Below, piece after piece: positions 10,370 through 22,127 of a DNA stretch of 64,000 bases (position 1 is the stretch's first letter; each line of letters opens with the position of its first letter). The position numbers and the translations under genes were made by a program. The notes beneath the pieces are model-generated. The model saw only the letters and a list, made by a program, of their open reading frames with translations. It did not search any database and was not told where the DNA came from. This stretch comes from Cydia pomonella (lineage: Eukaryota; Arthropoda; Insecta; Lepidoptera; Tortricidae), in contig NC_084705.1 of assembly GCF_033807575.1 (NCBI RefSeq), forward strand, positions 8,178,019 to 8,242,018. The letters are read 5' to 3'.

Positions 10370-12845
10370 ATAACTACTTAGAACGAATTTTGATGAATAA
10401 AAAGAAGGTAAATAAAAGTATTTTATAATCAGATTACGGTCAAGTAAAAATATTTAAGATAAAATAATAATTAATTCGATAACGGATTTAAATTAAATAG
10501 CGGATTTCAGAAAGTTTTTATATAAAATCAGAGTTATTAATAAAACGGTTAAACAATGATAACTCAGATAACAATTAAAAACATACAAGATAAGATTACA
10601 CAAATATGTAAATATATAATATCCTTTTACAATAGAAATATAAGAACAGCACATGGAAAATATTGCGCTCAACGGATTTTAATTTCCTAAAAATAAACCA
10701 ACATTTCCACAGGACATTATTCTTCCAGATCTCAACTCAAAAGGGTTGTAACACCCTTTTCTTTCAGCGGGATTAATCTTATTTGTATGTATATTCGAGA
10801 TTTAGTCGGCAATAAGAAAGACGCATAGGTGGGCTTACAGGGATACATTGTGACTACGTCAGTCTAAAAAGGCCCAAGTTATGGTGAGCGCTTAACTCCA
10901 TGTGATGTTTTTCAATTGTTCGGACGAGGGCCCGGACTGTCTCAGCCTCCCCTACAAGCAAGATTTTATTACATTCGTTAACGCATATTAGATTAATGCG
11001 TTAATATTTTATTTGTCTATGCTAATGAACATTACGAAAACCACACAAGCTACACTACACAATGTTAATTTTTAAACTATAAAAAGTAAATTGAGCCGTC
11101 GCGGTTAACGGGCGATGAACACTTAATATTTGGACGTTTATGGTACGGAATGAAATTTTATTGCTTTAAGATGCTACATAAACAAAAACCATGATTATCA
11201 CCTCGTTAAACCATTAATGAAGGAAATAAAATGCGCATTAAATGACATAGCTATTGTCAGTCATTAGGACAATGGCATCATTCATTTTTAAAAGTTTAAA
11301 CGCATATATTTATGTAGATATGTCGTGGCCAGATCTTAAAATTGATCATTTAGTGGTGTAATAATTATTTTGATTCATGAAATAATCGGTTGGCCACGTC
11401 ACGAAAAAGTCAAACCTTATCATGAAGAAATATCAGATCAAAATCTACCCACGACATTACTACAATATTTTCAATGGAAAAAGTTTTTGATACATTTAAC
11501 ATTTTAAGATAGTTAATTGTTGTTTGAAGATTATTATTAGGTATACTGCCTTCTATGCATCTGCATCATGGCCGCTTTGTGGGGAAGTCGAATCGAAAGA
11601 AAATATTCCGATACGGGATTCCATCTTTGAACCGTGTGGGGATGGTTCCACCCCGCTACCTGCGTGCCCAGTCGTCCGCATCCCCTCCGCGACGCACATA
11701 TCAACGTTACAATGGACACTGACTACAAGTTTCATTACAATAAACCAAACCTATATCGACCACATTTTATTTCTTAAATTATGCTTATTCAGAACTTAAT
11801 AGCTACTCGTATTTGGATAGAACATATATTTTGTTAGAGACCAATTTGCCGACTTTGCGTACTATTCGACCAAGTTTCGAATATCTGTTACACCTACTTA
11901 TGAAGGAAAATTGCATAGTTAATTGTATCGACCATTCCATTTATTTCATAATAAAAATGCGATCATAGGCTAGATTTGCTTTGCTAAAATACATACACTA
12001 ATGAGCAACAGAACTTAGCAAACATATCCTTTACACTACGACCAGTTTTTATAATCAATGTGACTCACAATAGTACACATATTAGTGTGGCTGAACATTC
12101 GGTATTCGGACTAAACCACTATTTGTGATCGAGTATCTAGTGGTCAAATGAATATAAAAATGTTTGCTCGCAAAAAGTAACTAAATTCCCCTTGTCACAA
12201 ACAAATGAAGGATAAGTATGGAAAACACACTAAGAAAATCCGAAAAACTGATTTTGCATTCTAATACAATTTGCTTAGTAGATGTGTAAGTATAATAAAG
12301 GGTATAAAGGAGGTTTTTTCCGACCCAATCCGCCCCCCGGCCGAGTAATATATCAGGATTTTGCGACGGGCGAAGCTAAAATTTTGGACGCTTTAAGCTG
12401 GACGTAAATTTCACAAAACATGACACGGCAGAAAAAAACGTACCAAAAAGTTACTTCAAACATTTGCTTGTGTAACCTAAGTAGGACGAATAAACGAATG
12501 GAACAAACGGAAATTCGGTATTCAAATAAATGGAAATGTGTGAAAAATTAATTCTGATGCTATTTTGTCCTTTTAATCCGTTAGTGCTGTGCACGGTTTG
12601 TCTGTACCAGGGTTTTTATTACGTGCAAAACATCGTTTGATAGTGAGCATCTACGATAAACTGTTTTAAAAGTTTCTAACAGCTAGATTGCAAATTTCAA
12701 GAGCCACTGATTGATATAATACGTGCGGGAAAAGAAGAGTGGTGGAATATAAGGGAAGCAATACGAATGTAGTCATAGGAAGTGAATGTGGTTATAGGGT
12801 GAATCATAGAATATTCATGACATATAAATACCTATCTACTAGTTT
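10370..12845. other. Intergenic, no supported gene
   Basis: Unique AT-rich DNA apart from the MITE at 11.32-11.46 kb. 11560-11720 is GC-balanced with overlapping open frames on both strands, but none resembles a protein. A small inverted pair (cgttaacgcat/atgcgttaa) lies near 10980. Confidence 0.4.
11316..11460. mobile_element. Small MITE with ATGTCGTGG terminal repeats
   Basis: Left end atgtcgtggccagatctt and right end agatcaaaatctacccacga/cat are imperfect inverted repeats of about 27 bases around a 90-base spacer. Confidence 0.5.
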
Positions 12846-13000
12846 TAGCCCGTCTGCGTGGAATGGTTGATAAAATCTATCCTATTTCCTGAGGCCCCGA
12901 ACCTCAAATTATCTCCATACCAAATTTCATTTTAACCGGTTCAGCCTTTTAAGCGTGAGAGACGGACAGGCAGACAGACAGAGTTACTTTCGCATTTATA
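12846..13000 (-). repeat. Dispersed repeat R1 (GACAGACAGAC type), copy 1
   Basis: The plus strand contains cgtggaatggttgataaaat, cctgaggccccgaacctcaa, aaccggttcagccttttaag and gacaggcagacagacagagt. It is the reverse complement of the repeat at 58.1-58.3 kb and a common lepidopteran interspersed repeat. Confidence 0.65.
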
Positions 13001-13084
13001 CTATTAATCGAATTTAAACGTGACACATACTAACATTAAACTAATTCTACGGTTTACACCCACGAGATTTTACGTGTTCTATTA

Positions 13085-13325
13085 AGTTGAAAAAAAAAAC
13101 CGGACAAGTGCGAGTCAGACTCGCCCACCGAGAGTTCCGTCCTTTATAGTATTTTGTTGTTATAGCGGCAACAGACACAATACATCATCTGTGAATTTCA
13201 ACTGTCTAGCTATCACGGTTCATGAGATACAGCCTGGTGAGTGGTGGCAGATGGATGGACAGCGGAGTCTTAGTAATAGGGTCCCGTTTTACCCTTTGGG
13301 TACGGAAGCCTAAAAAGGTTATTCG
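13085..13325 (+). repeat. Dispersed repeat R2 (CCGGACAAGTGCGAGTC type)
   Basis: accggacaagtgcgagtcag, cgagagttccgtccttta, tagcggcaacagacacaata, acggttcatgagatacagcc, cagcggagtcttagtaatag and ttgggtacggaagcctaaaa form a full-length copy of a frequent lepidopteran repeat bounded by A-rich ends. Confidence 0.75.
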
Positions 13326-13965
13326 TAACTAAGATTGCTTTAAGTAAACATACATCTACTACGCCCAATTTGTATTGACCAACACTCAACTCCACAATGT
13401 TTCATCAGGATAAAGTGAGCAAGTGCGAATGCACTCCTTGCAAGTCTTGTTAGGGCGTTAAGTGCACCCGAAATAGCCTGCCTAATGGTTGTGCATACCT
13501 AGGTGCGTTGACAATGCACCCCGCTTCGTGCGAGAATCTCACGAGAATTTTAGAATAGAACTGTTAAATGTACACGAGAATTGTGGTTGAGTATATGCGG
13601 GTAGGTAACTTCTTGATCCTTAACCTTTGGTTTGTATTTATTATGTTTCCCTAATATGTGATTACTTTGAACATAAGTTTTACCAGAGACTAGTAAATAT
13701 TCAAGATGGGCAAACTCGATATAACAAGTTCCACTTTTGCGATTATTACTGCTCTAAGCTAATTGAATCAAGATAATAAATAGCAATGAGAGTGGCAGTT
13801 CTCATACGCAAATAACTAAAATGTAAAAATAATATTTATAGTCATCTACAACATTAACGATTCTGCGGGTTTGTATGGGGGTTGGCAGTCTTCTTTACTT
13901 ATTGTGGTGAGTTAGGTAAATTATCAAAGCAATCCATCTATAAAAAACAAGATACATACCTATTT

Positions 13966-14125
13966 TTTACTGTATTTTTATGATACAGGAGACAATTGAG
14001 CAGACGGATCACCTGATGGTACGCGATTACCGCCGCCCATGGACACCCGCAGCAACAGAGGGGTTGTAAGTGCGTCGCCGGCCGTTAAGACGGGAGTACG
14101 CTCTTTGCTTGAAGGGTTGAAGGCT
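13966..14125 (-). mobile_element. SINE of the GGCGGTAATCGC/TACCATCAGG superfamily
   Basis: Read on the minus strand it carries ACGGCCGGCGACGCACTT, then GGGTGTCCATGGGCGGCGG, GTACCATCAGGTGATCCGTC and an A-rich end. This is a widely dispersed SINE type in Lepidoptera. The 5' part above 14125 is not recognisable. Confidence 0.75.
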
Positions 14126-15060
14126 TTTCTATTCTTAAACACGGATCCGTAGCTAACAGTTAAGTAGTAAAAAGTTTCTGCTATTAATTGATCCCACTTA
14201 GGAATCCGTACGCTGTGTAACCATATTAGCAAAGGTATAAGAATAAATAGCTCAAAAAAGAAAGCATGGTCGCACGTCGCTAACATTAAGGCCGAAAATA
14301 AAATTAATCTATTTGAAGTGAGAGTTCAGCGAATGCTTTAAAAAGTTCCGCGTCCGCCGACAGCTATGTGGCGAGTTATAGTTCGGATAATTGGACCGTT
14401 GATTTAAATATTCATTGGTAACATCGGTTTTCGGGAGTCACCTATATGGGAGTGTTATTTACGTGCGCACGATTGCGTTATTGCGTTCTTTGTGAAGAGT
14501 GATGTATGGTGGAAATTGATTAAAAATTGGATGATTATACACAGTTTATAGTTTTATATCGCATCTACGAATAGATTTTCTGGCTATTGATTATATGTGG
14601 TTTGTAACTAGCATTGATTAGATATTCTAACTTACCTTTCGTATTTTTGAATGTATCATATTGATAACACTCAAATGGCAAATACCTACGTATAAAACAA
14701 AAACTGGTTTGGTCTAACATACTCGTACAGATGAATGAATGATTGTGGCAGCGAAAAACGGTACCTTCGAAACGGTCTGCCGGTCACTTACGGCCATTAT
14801 GGAACTGGCAGACGAGTGGTTTCTGAACCTACATATAGATTCCTATCTGTTGCCACCAATCTCATCTTTGTATCAGATGACGTAATTTCACTGTTTTTTG
14901 TAACCGGAAGTGGTACTTTTTTTCGTGCTTTCGGCCAATTCTAATTTTTTTACTACTATTTCCAAACTTAGCATCATTTTTATGAATTGTTGCCATCCTT
15001 GTATCAGATGACGTAGCAGATCATACGGTCCCCGCCCGAACTATTAGTGAAATTACACAA
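14126..15060. other. Intergenic with a short direct repeat
   Basis: No gene. ttgtatcagatgacgta occurs at about 14869-14885 and again at about 14999-15015, each preceded by a similar tgccac or tgccat sequence. The pair may be a target duplication or a decayed tandem copy. Confidence 0.35.
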
Positions 15061-15244
15061 AAGTGGGATGGTGTAAGTGGCCCTTACAGACTTTAAGCTA
15101 CGTCTGTAAGGGCCACTTACACCATCCCACTTACCCGGGGTTAACCGGTTAAACCGCTAACCCAGTGTCAGATTGTACTGGTAGCCTTGGTAACTCCGGG
15201 TTTAACCGGTTAACCCCGGGTTAGTGATTGGTGCAAGTGGCCCT
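15061..15244. mobile_element. Nested palindromic MITE (GGCCACTTACACCATCC family)
   Basis: Full MITE at 15109-15244, with ends agggccacttacaccatccc and tggtgcaagtggccct and inner inverted gttaaccggttaa blocks. A second inverted copy of its terminus (15061-15091) forms a perfect 31-bp stem with 15102-15132. Confidence 0.8.
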
Positions 15245-16156
15245 AAGTAGGTTAAATTTAGAATTCCCATCTATTCTAAATTTGAAATGACACTAACGTG
15301 TCATGTAGCTATAGTATCTATATAATACATATTTACATATACGAGTATTATTGTTGTGTGCGCGGCCGCTATGGAAATGAAACCTAAGTATACCTTTTTC
15401 CAGAAATCATTCTGTAAAGAAGTAGATTTGATGGTGGAAGTTTGTATAAGAGACGATTACCTACTGAAGCTACGCCAACGAAGTCAAGCTTGTATATTTA
15501 TTAAGTTAATTATTAGGTCGCACAAACTATAAACAAAAGGTGCTCATAATTATTACAAATTACAATTTCAAGAGGCAGCTTATTAAGGAAATTTAATTAA
15601 CTAAAGCAAGTAAACTAGGCAATAAATCCTAAATCCCTACTGGGAGAGTTGGATAAGATCTTAGTCCTTCTAAAATGGAGTTAGGTTTACATAACTTAGG
15701 TCGTGACGCAGGCATGATGTAACTACGAGTATGTGAGCTAATGGATATTTAAAAGTTTTCGCTAATGGAAAACTGTGTTTCTTTAGACTAAGGAGGACCA
15801 TGTAAAAAATGCATCAACTGCGCTATTAAAAGGCTTCATCTTTTATCATGAAATAATGTAGGATTGGGAAGCTAACTAATTCAGCGAAATATTAGGTGAC
15901 GTCAATGAATGCTATTTGATATTAAAAAAAGCTGTTCGCGTCCGTAGAGTACTCTCATGTTCAAATATCACGCGAGATGGCGTTGTACCAAGAGCGGCGA
16001 TTTCTACATCGCGCTATTAAAATGTTTATATGGATTGTATATAAAAGTCTGGGATTATTTTGTGACTGATTGTTTATTTTCATAGTCAAACCTTCATTAC
16101 AAAAGTTATGTTGGTATTCTATAAGGTAACAAGCAAGTGACGCATTTAAAAAGCTA

Positions 16157-16252
16157 CATTACAGTACATATGGGGCTACTTTATAGCACTAGTGCGAGAA
16201 GTAGCATATTACGTTACTGTGTCGAACATTTAAAGGGCCATATGTACTGTAA
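16157..16252. mobile_element. MITE with TTACAGTACATATGG termini
   Basis: ttacagtacatatggggct on the left and gggccatatgtactgtaaa on the right are inverted. The inner gctacttt/agtagc adds pairing. Confidence 0.65.
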
Positions 16253-16254
16253 AA

Positions 16255-16388
16255 CGTTGTACGATACATGTGCGAATAGGTAATTCGCAACTCGTGTCGA
16301 TTTAAAACACTCCCTTCGGTCGTGTTTTAATTTATCGCCACTCGTTTCGAATTTCCTATTTTTCGCACTTGTATCGTAATGTACTATT
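16255..16388. mobile_element. Palindromic MITE adjoining the previous one
   Basis: gtacgatacatgtgcgaata, then cgtgtcgatttaaaacac, pair with gtgttttaatttatcgcc and ttcgcacttgtatcgta across a cttcggtc turn. It directly follows the neighbouring MITE. Confidence 0.65.
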
Positions 16389-16904
16389 TTAAGGAGAGAA
16401 ACTGGTGAACCCTAAATAATCTTCAGCATACGATAACTTCGACTGAATAATTAAGTTGTACAACATACAAAATAAACGACCCCGAAAAAATTGTTGCCAA
16501 ATATTGGAACGAGAAAAACTATTTAATCCGAAAAGTTCAGTAGTTTGGTACAGAGTACAATAAATCAGGAACTCGCATGCCCCGATGCCAAGGAAATAAG
16601 ATCGACTTGGCAACCACGGCACAGACGTGGCTGCGGATGCATAATCTGTCACTGTTTATTATCTGTGCTGCTTCCAGACTGAGTGTGTTACTTCTGTGAG
16701 TAGATATAAGTATTCTACACTCAAGATCATTGCAAGTATTTTTATTAAGAAGTTTCACACAGAGTGACCGCAAGCGTACGTACGCACGATAACGTCTTGT
16801 TTTATGCACGTTATAGGACACATTTAATCACAGTAATTTCAAAATTGTTTAACACAAAGTGTTGTTGTTTATGGTGCATTTGCAGTTAGATACCTAATAT
16901 ATTA

Positions 16905-17105
16905 ATAATTCAGCCTATATGCGTCCCACTGCTGGGCACAGCCCTCCTCTCATGTTCGAGAGTGTTTGGGCTGTAGTCCCCACGCTGGCCCAATGCGGGT
17001 TGGGGTCTTCACATACACCGTTGAATTTCTTCGCGGATGTACGCAAGTTTCTTCATGATGTTTTCCTTCACCGAAAAGCTAGTAGTGAATATCAAATGAT
17101 ACCTA
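16905..17105 (-). mobile_element. LINE 3'-end fragment (family L3)
   Basis: The plus strand reads attcagcctatatgcgtccc, actgctgggcacagccctcc and onward to tccttcaccgaaaagctagt. Element polarity is minus, ending in an ATT-type simple repeat (16905-16912). About 80 percent like the copy at 29.3 kb by eye. Confidence 0.7.
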
Positions 17106-17166
17106 TATACTTAATAATACCTATTATAATTTGCTTTGGAACTCCACGCCTAGAAAATAAGTCTTT

Positions 17167-17445
17167 CGGCCCGATTCGATGCATGATTAAGACACGTTTA
17201 AGATCTTGGAAAGATCTTGAAAAGATCGACAGCTAAACGACATGTCAAAATTGATGTTTATTTCAATTTCGCTGTGATCCCAATAACATCTATCTACGAT
17301 ATTTCTAACGTCAAAGTGACACTGGTTCCCCGAATCAAGCTGCTTCTGTCAACTACACGACATACAAACGATATCTAAATGACAACTTATCTAAACCAGA
17401 ACTTATCGTTATCGTTAATCGTATCTCATTCTTCGAATCGGGCCG
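17167..17445. mobile_element. MITE family M3 (CGGCCCGATTCGA termini), long copy
   Basis: cggcccgattcga at the left and ttcgaatcgggccg at the right are inverted. Less structured interior of about 250 bases. Shares its ends with the short copy at 31.8 kb. Confidence 0.68.
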
Positions 17446-20400
17446 TTTGAATCTTTGAATTTTGAAACAAAAATTTACCTAGGTATTTTAAGTGCCTACT
17501 CCTCACCTACTTCCTAGGTAATGTTCTCAATGAAGAATATAAATCAATGTAAAAGAAGTTTAAAATTATGACACTATTGTGAACGATTTTTCCCGAGTTG
17601 CGTGTACAAGACGCTCCCAAGCGTCAACAAAGTAATGCTAAGTAGCCCTGTAAACGCTAAAACGCAAGACGAATCGATCTAGGCTGCGATTAACAACTTT
17701 TTGTGCAGTGAACAGTTAACATAATTATACGTTTAATTATCAGATTTGATTCAACAATAGACTGTGTTAACAGCTACTAAGAAATTACGACTCTCTTCCA
17801 GTGATCAATGATTATTCTCACATTTTACGACAATGGATATTCAAGTTGACTACAAAAACTGACATGACACATGATGTATGGTTTAAAAGCAAGTCCCTAA
17901 CTATGAAGAACGACTACTTAAAGCGAGCAAAACTTTTAGGTAACAAGATACAAGTTTTCTTTGCGTACAGGCACTACATAAAGTACGACTTGCAATAAAA
18001 TCTCGCTCGACTAACGCAAACAATAAAATTATTTATTTGAAGAAAATTCTAGCAGTAACAAGATTTCGGTAAAGCAATTCGTAGAAAATAATAACTGTTC
18101 GCTCGTAAAACACTCGCGGCTCTCGAATGCGATCTATCTCTTTCAAAAGTAAGAGAAAAATATGGTTTAAGAAGGGGAGGAACGTTGTCTCTCGAAACTG
18201 CAGAAATAATTGCTCAAAAGGGGAGACAATATTTTCTCGAGTAGGGTTACCACTTATTTCGGGGTGCAGCTGAGACTTCAGGCATTTACAATTTCCCAAA
18301 CATCTCGGAGTAATTTACAATCCTTCATTCCGAAGCACGCTAGGGTGACCATCCAAAACTATTTCCCGGAAAGCTTCCTAATCCCGAGATGGCTCTTTAT
18401 TACATCAAATCACGTGATCTTACAATAAACCATTTTTCATCGGAATTATTTATGGAGGACCCGTGTGTGGACTTTTCCTTTTTTTTCCTCGTTCCTAAGA
18501 AAAATAACAATCATGACCATTGATCAACGTCAGCGGGCCTCGTTACCGAAATCACGTTTATCATAGATCACATTTGTCCAAGGCTTTAGGTATCACTCGG
18601 GTAGAGAACGGTGTAACTTCCGCGTTCAGATCGATCGAATTGCAACCCTTTTAGTAAATAATGAGGGTAGGTATTTGAGTGACGGCGGGAAAGTATTAAG
18701 GCGAAATTATAAGGAAGGTAGTATAGAGAAGAGTCGCGAGCCACACACGACGAATTACGAGCGAGGCCGGGACACGGGTTGAGTTATATGACCGCCATAT
18801 ATATTTTTTCCATAAAATATTTCTAGCACTACGCAAGAATATAATTTTAGCTCCATTTAAAGATAACTAAATAGGTCTTATATAAATAATATTTGCCATA
18901 AGTAAGAGTGAACCTACATTAGAAATTGGAGATTTATTCAGTTGCTTAAAGAATGTTTAATTATAAACTTCAAATAAATTAAAAACTTAGCATCTAAAGT
19001 ATGTAACTATTATCTAGGAATATTCACATAAGATGGCGCCTGGGAGACGCAATTTGTCAAAAGCGAACAAACAGCACAGAAACAGTTCGGTTGACAAGTT
19101 TATGGCGAAGCTCCGCAGCTAAACGAATTGCTACTTTTATTTCAAACAAACGAAATGTGCGATACAAAAGCGAAGTTTTAAAACTTACGTTTGCTGAAAT
19201 TATACTACAGTAAGTACCTACTTATTAGGGAAACTGTCGTTTATCGATAAACGGTGAAACGTCAACCAAAAACTGAAAATGTATCAAGATGTCATGTATA
19301 GTATTCAACCTATGTAGTATGCCAACTCAGCTGAAGTAGGTACAGCTACTGGCCGGTGACACAAAAAGTTATATAAAAACTATAACTGACATAGGTAATA
19401 CTTTAGTGTTATTAAATATAAACCAGCACAATTATACAAATTAAAACATTCAGTTAAAAATTTAATTAAAATTGTTCCCTAATAAGGACAGCAAGGAGCT
19501 TCCACCAGGCTGCCAGGCCTCTACCAGCAAGATGACCCGCAGGCACCGATAAGCCAAGCTAATTTATGTAGTTTAACATAGCACACATGTTTATACAGTC
19601 CACTGGCTATGGAAGGTAGAGGCAAGAAACAAAATCTCCATATACCAAAAAGTGTCCGACAAAAAACCATAAATAGGTGGCGCAACAATACCTAGAATAC
19701 TTGAGAAAAAAATCAAATCATAGAGAGCGCACTTCACTCCGTCAATAACGCCTAGGTTCTTAGCTACTCTAGCGCTACGCTGGAGAGATTTGGAACTATT
19801 ATTTATAGCTGACAGGTGGACACTTTGGCAACAACTCTGCCTAAGGAGTTTCTGTTCCTTGCCTCTACCTTCCATACTAATTTTACGCCACATGTCAGAT
19901 GCGGCCAAACGTCACGTCATTATTGTGATACATTTATTTAACATTTAATTGGCGTTTTCTAAAAACGCTTGACACTTGGCTAGATCCTCTGATGTCAGGT
20001 TTACCTACGGCACAAATATCACCACAGTCACTATGCCAGAATAAGATAACAGTAAGGTCGATAAGGATTTACTGTGTCAGTCATGCTAAGCTAACGAACT
20101 TAATTGACCGAGCATTAGCGAGTCTCCGTTTCAGCGTTTATATGTCCGAATATTCCTCTCTACATGTCGCAATTCTCAAGCGATTCTCTTGATTTTCTGA
20201 TCCGAAATTTTCTGAGCAGGTTCGATGATTAAATATAATTTTATTGTCAATTCAGTTATTGGAAATACAATTTCAAAATCGAGGAGCCATACTTTTATTG
20301 AGTTTTAACGCTATGCTCGCGAGGTCTACAGCTCACAGAGCACATATATTAGGTATCAGACAGTAATCAATTAGTAGATTACATATAAACTAACTACCGA

Positions 20401-21837
20401 CAGTATTGACTCAAACTATTACACATCTAAAATGAAAGATTGAATCGGAGATACCTAGAATCATCTTTTGACTCTTTAACATGGTGATTTGTAATATATT
20501 TCGTCTAGGTAAACATGAATTAGTAATTGTCACTGCACATAACTTAGACAAAGCTAAAAAAACCAGTCTGTCTAACTAAAAAACTCGCGATACATTTCCA
20601 AAATACTAAAAGACTACGGCACTGCGCACTTACATCGGTCGTATCAAACAAAAGTTTGGTCACGCTTAATGCCTTTACGACTGCCGGGGGTGACATAAAG
20701 AAAATGAAAAACATTTTGTATTATTCTTGTTGCGCTCTTACCCGCGTAACTTCAGCGGCCCTGGTTAGGCTTGGCGAGGATTGGCGATTTAATCCGTTTT
20801 TTTTTGCGATTTTTAGTCGAATCTGACTAGCAGTCGGATGACAAAGGTTGCTTAGTTTTATATATGATACGACGCATAATCAAGCATTATTTTTTATTTT
20901 AAAAGTATTTTAATGCCCATTGCATATAAAGTATAGTAAAACATTATTTATTTTGCCGCGGTGACTCATTTTTCAAATATTAGAAATAATTTAATAATAA
21001 AGAAATTAAAGATTCACATAGAATCAATGCCACTTTTCGGATAGGAACATAAATCGGAGGTTCGGATAATGTAATTAAACCATTAGTTTATAAAAATCTG
21101 ACAAAATTTTACTTTTACCTCCCTTTAAGACACAAATATCTCATAAAAATATAAACGCAATAGGTCCATCGGCAGGACCATACATACGTCGGTACTCAGT
21201 CAGTAAATGAGGCTTTATAGAGCAGCAAAACCTTACTAGGTTAAAGTTGGCTCGATAGAAAATCATAAAAACATGTCTTATTTACATTTATTTTCAGATA
21301 AATAATAATTCCAATATTTATTTTATCGTTACCATGCATACTATAGCGGTATACCTAGTTTTAGTAATATAGCTGAGGGATGTGACGAGCAAAATTTTAA
21401 ACAGAAGCATAATTATTTTCAGAGTTATTGAGGTAATATGTTAACACCTGCGCGATGGGTAGGTAAGGTAAGTAAGTAAGGTATATCTACCGCCGCACAT
21501 TTCGCGCGACACGGCATATATATCTTCCTTCCTTCTATTTTTCATGCCTTTAGTTAGACCGGCTCTTAAAAGTCACAAAAGTCGATTGTGTGCGTCGGGC
21601 CTAAGCGCTCGCATCTCCCCGCTGCCGTCTGCTTAGACAAATATCTACACAAACTAGTTACGTGTCCGGACTGGGCTACACTAGCGTTTAATATTTATCG
21701 CCGCGTCTGTGATCCGTCTTCGTTGATATATCGGCGTGGGCTTTGTCTGCCCGTTACTTTACTTTTTAATATGTAATGTGTTATCAGGAGCGTTAGGTTA
21801 GGTTAGTACTTTAAACAAGCTGGCATATTTCTAAGTA
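17446..21837. other. Intergenic, largely unique
   Basis: Outside the MITE at 19.61-19.88 kb nothing codes. 18440-18790 is GC-balanced and repeat-free and is a candidate regulatory block. AGATGGCGC occurs at 19031-19039. 20650-20830 and 21500-21730 are other GC-balanced patches. Confidence 0.3.
19609..19876. mobile_element. MITE with ATGGAAGGTAGAGGCAAG termini
   Basis: atggaaggtagaggcaagaa at the left is inverted in ttccttgcctctaccttcca at the right (about 27 bases). The spacer of about 210 bases has no convincing coding content, although one minus-strand frame is open across it. Confidence 0.68.
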
Positions 21838-22050
21838 AGACCGGTCTGGCCTAGTGGGTTCTATGAAGCCGATGGTCCCGGGTTCAAATCCTGGTAAGGG
21901 CATTTATTCGTGTGATGAGCATGGATATTTGTTCCTGAGTCATGGGTGTTTTCTATGGATTGACGAATTTATTATATATATACTTATATCGTTATCTAAG
22001 TACCCTCAACACAAGCCTTATTGAGCTTACTGTGGGACTAATATTGTCCC
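21838..22050 (+). mobile_element. tRNA-derived SINE (family S1) with head deletion
   Basis: Same family as the copy at 10.0 kb, but about a dozen bases between A box and B box (the agtgaccctgcc segment) are missing. It ends after cttactgtgggact and lacks the TTTATT tail. Confidence 0.85.
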
Positions 22051-22088
22051 ATAACATTTATTATGAAACTTGAAAAGTGCCTTTGATC

Positions 22089-22127
22089 TATGTAGTTGTG
22101 AACAGAAATGTATTCACAACTACATAT
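22089..22127. repeat. Short hairpin
   Basis: tatgtagttgtgaa and ttcacaactacata pair perfectly around a loop of about 11 bases. No T-run follows, so a terminator role is not suggested. Confidence 0.6.

Noticed and set aside
14858..15018. Target-site duplication around 14885-14990
   Set aside because: The two copies are imperfect and the segment between them has no transposon features, so I list it only as a direct repeat.
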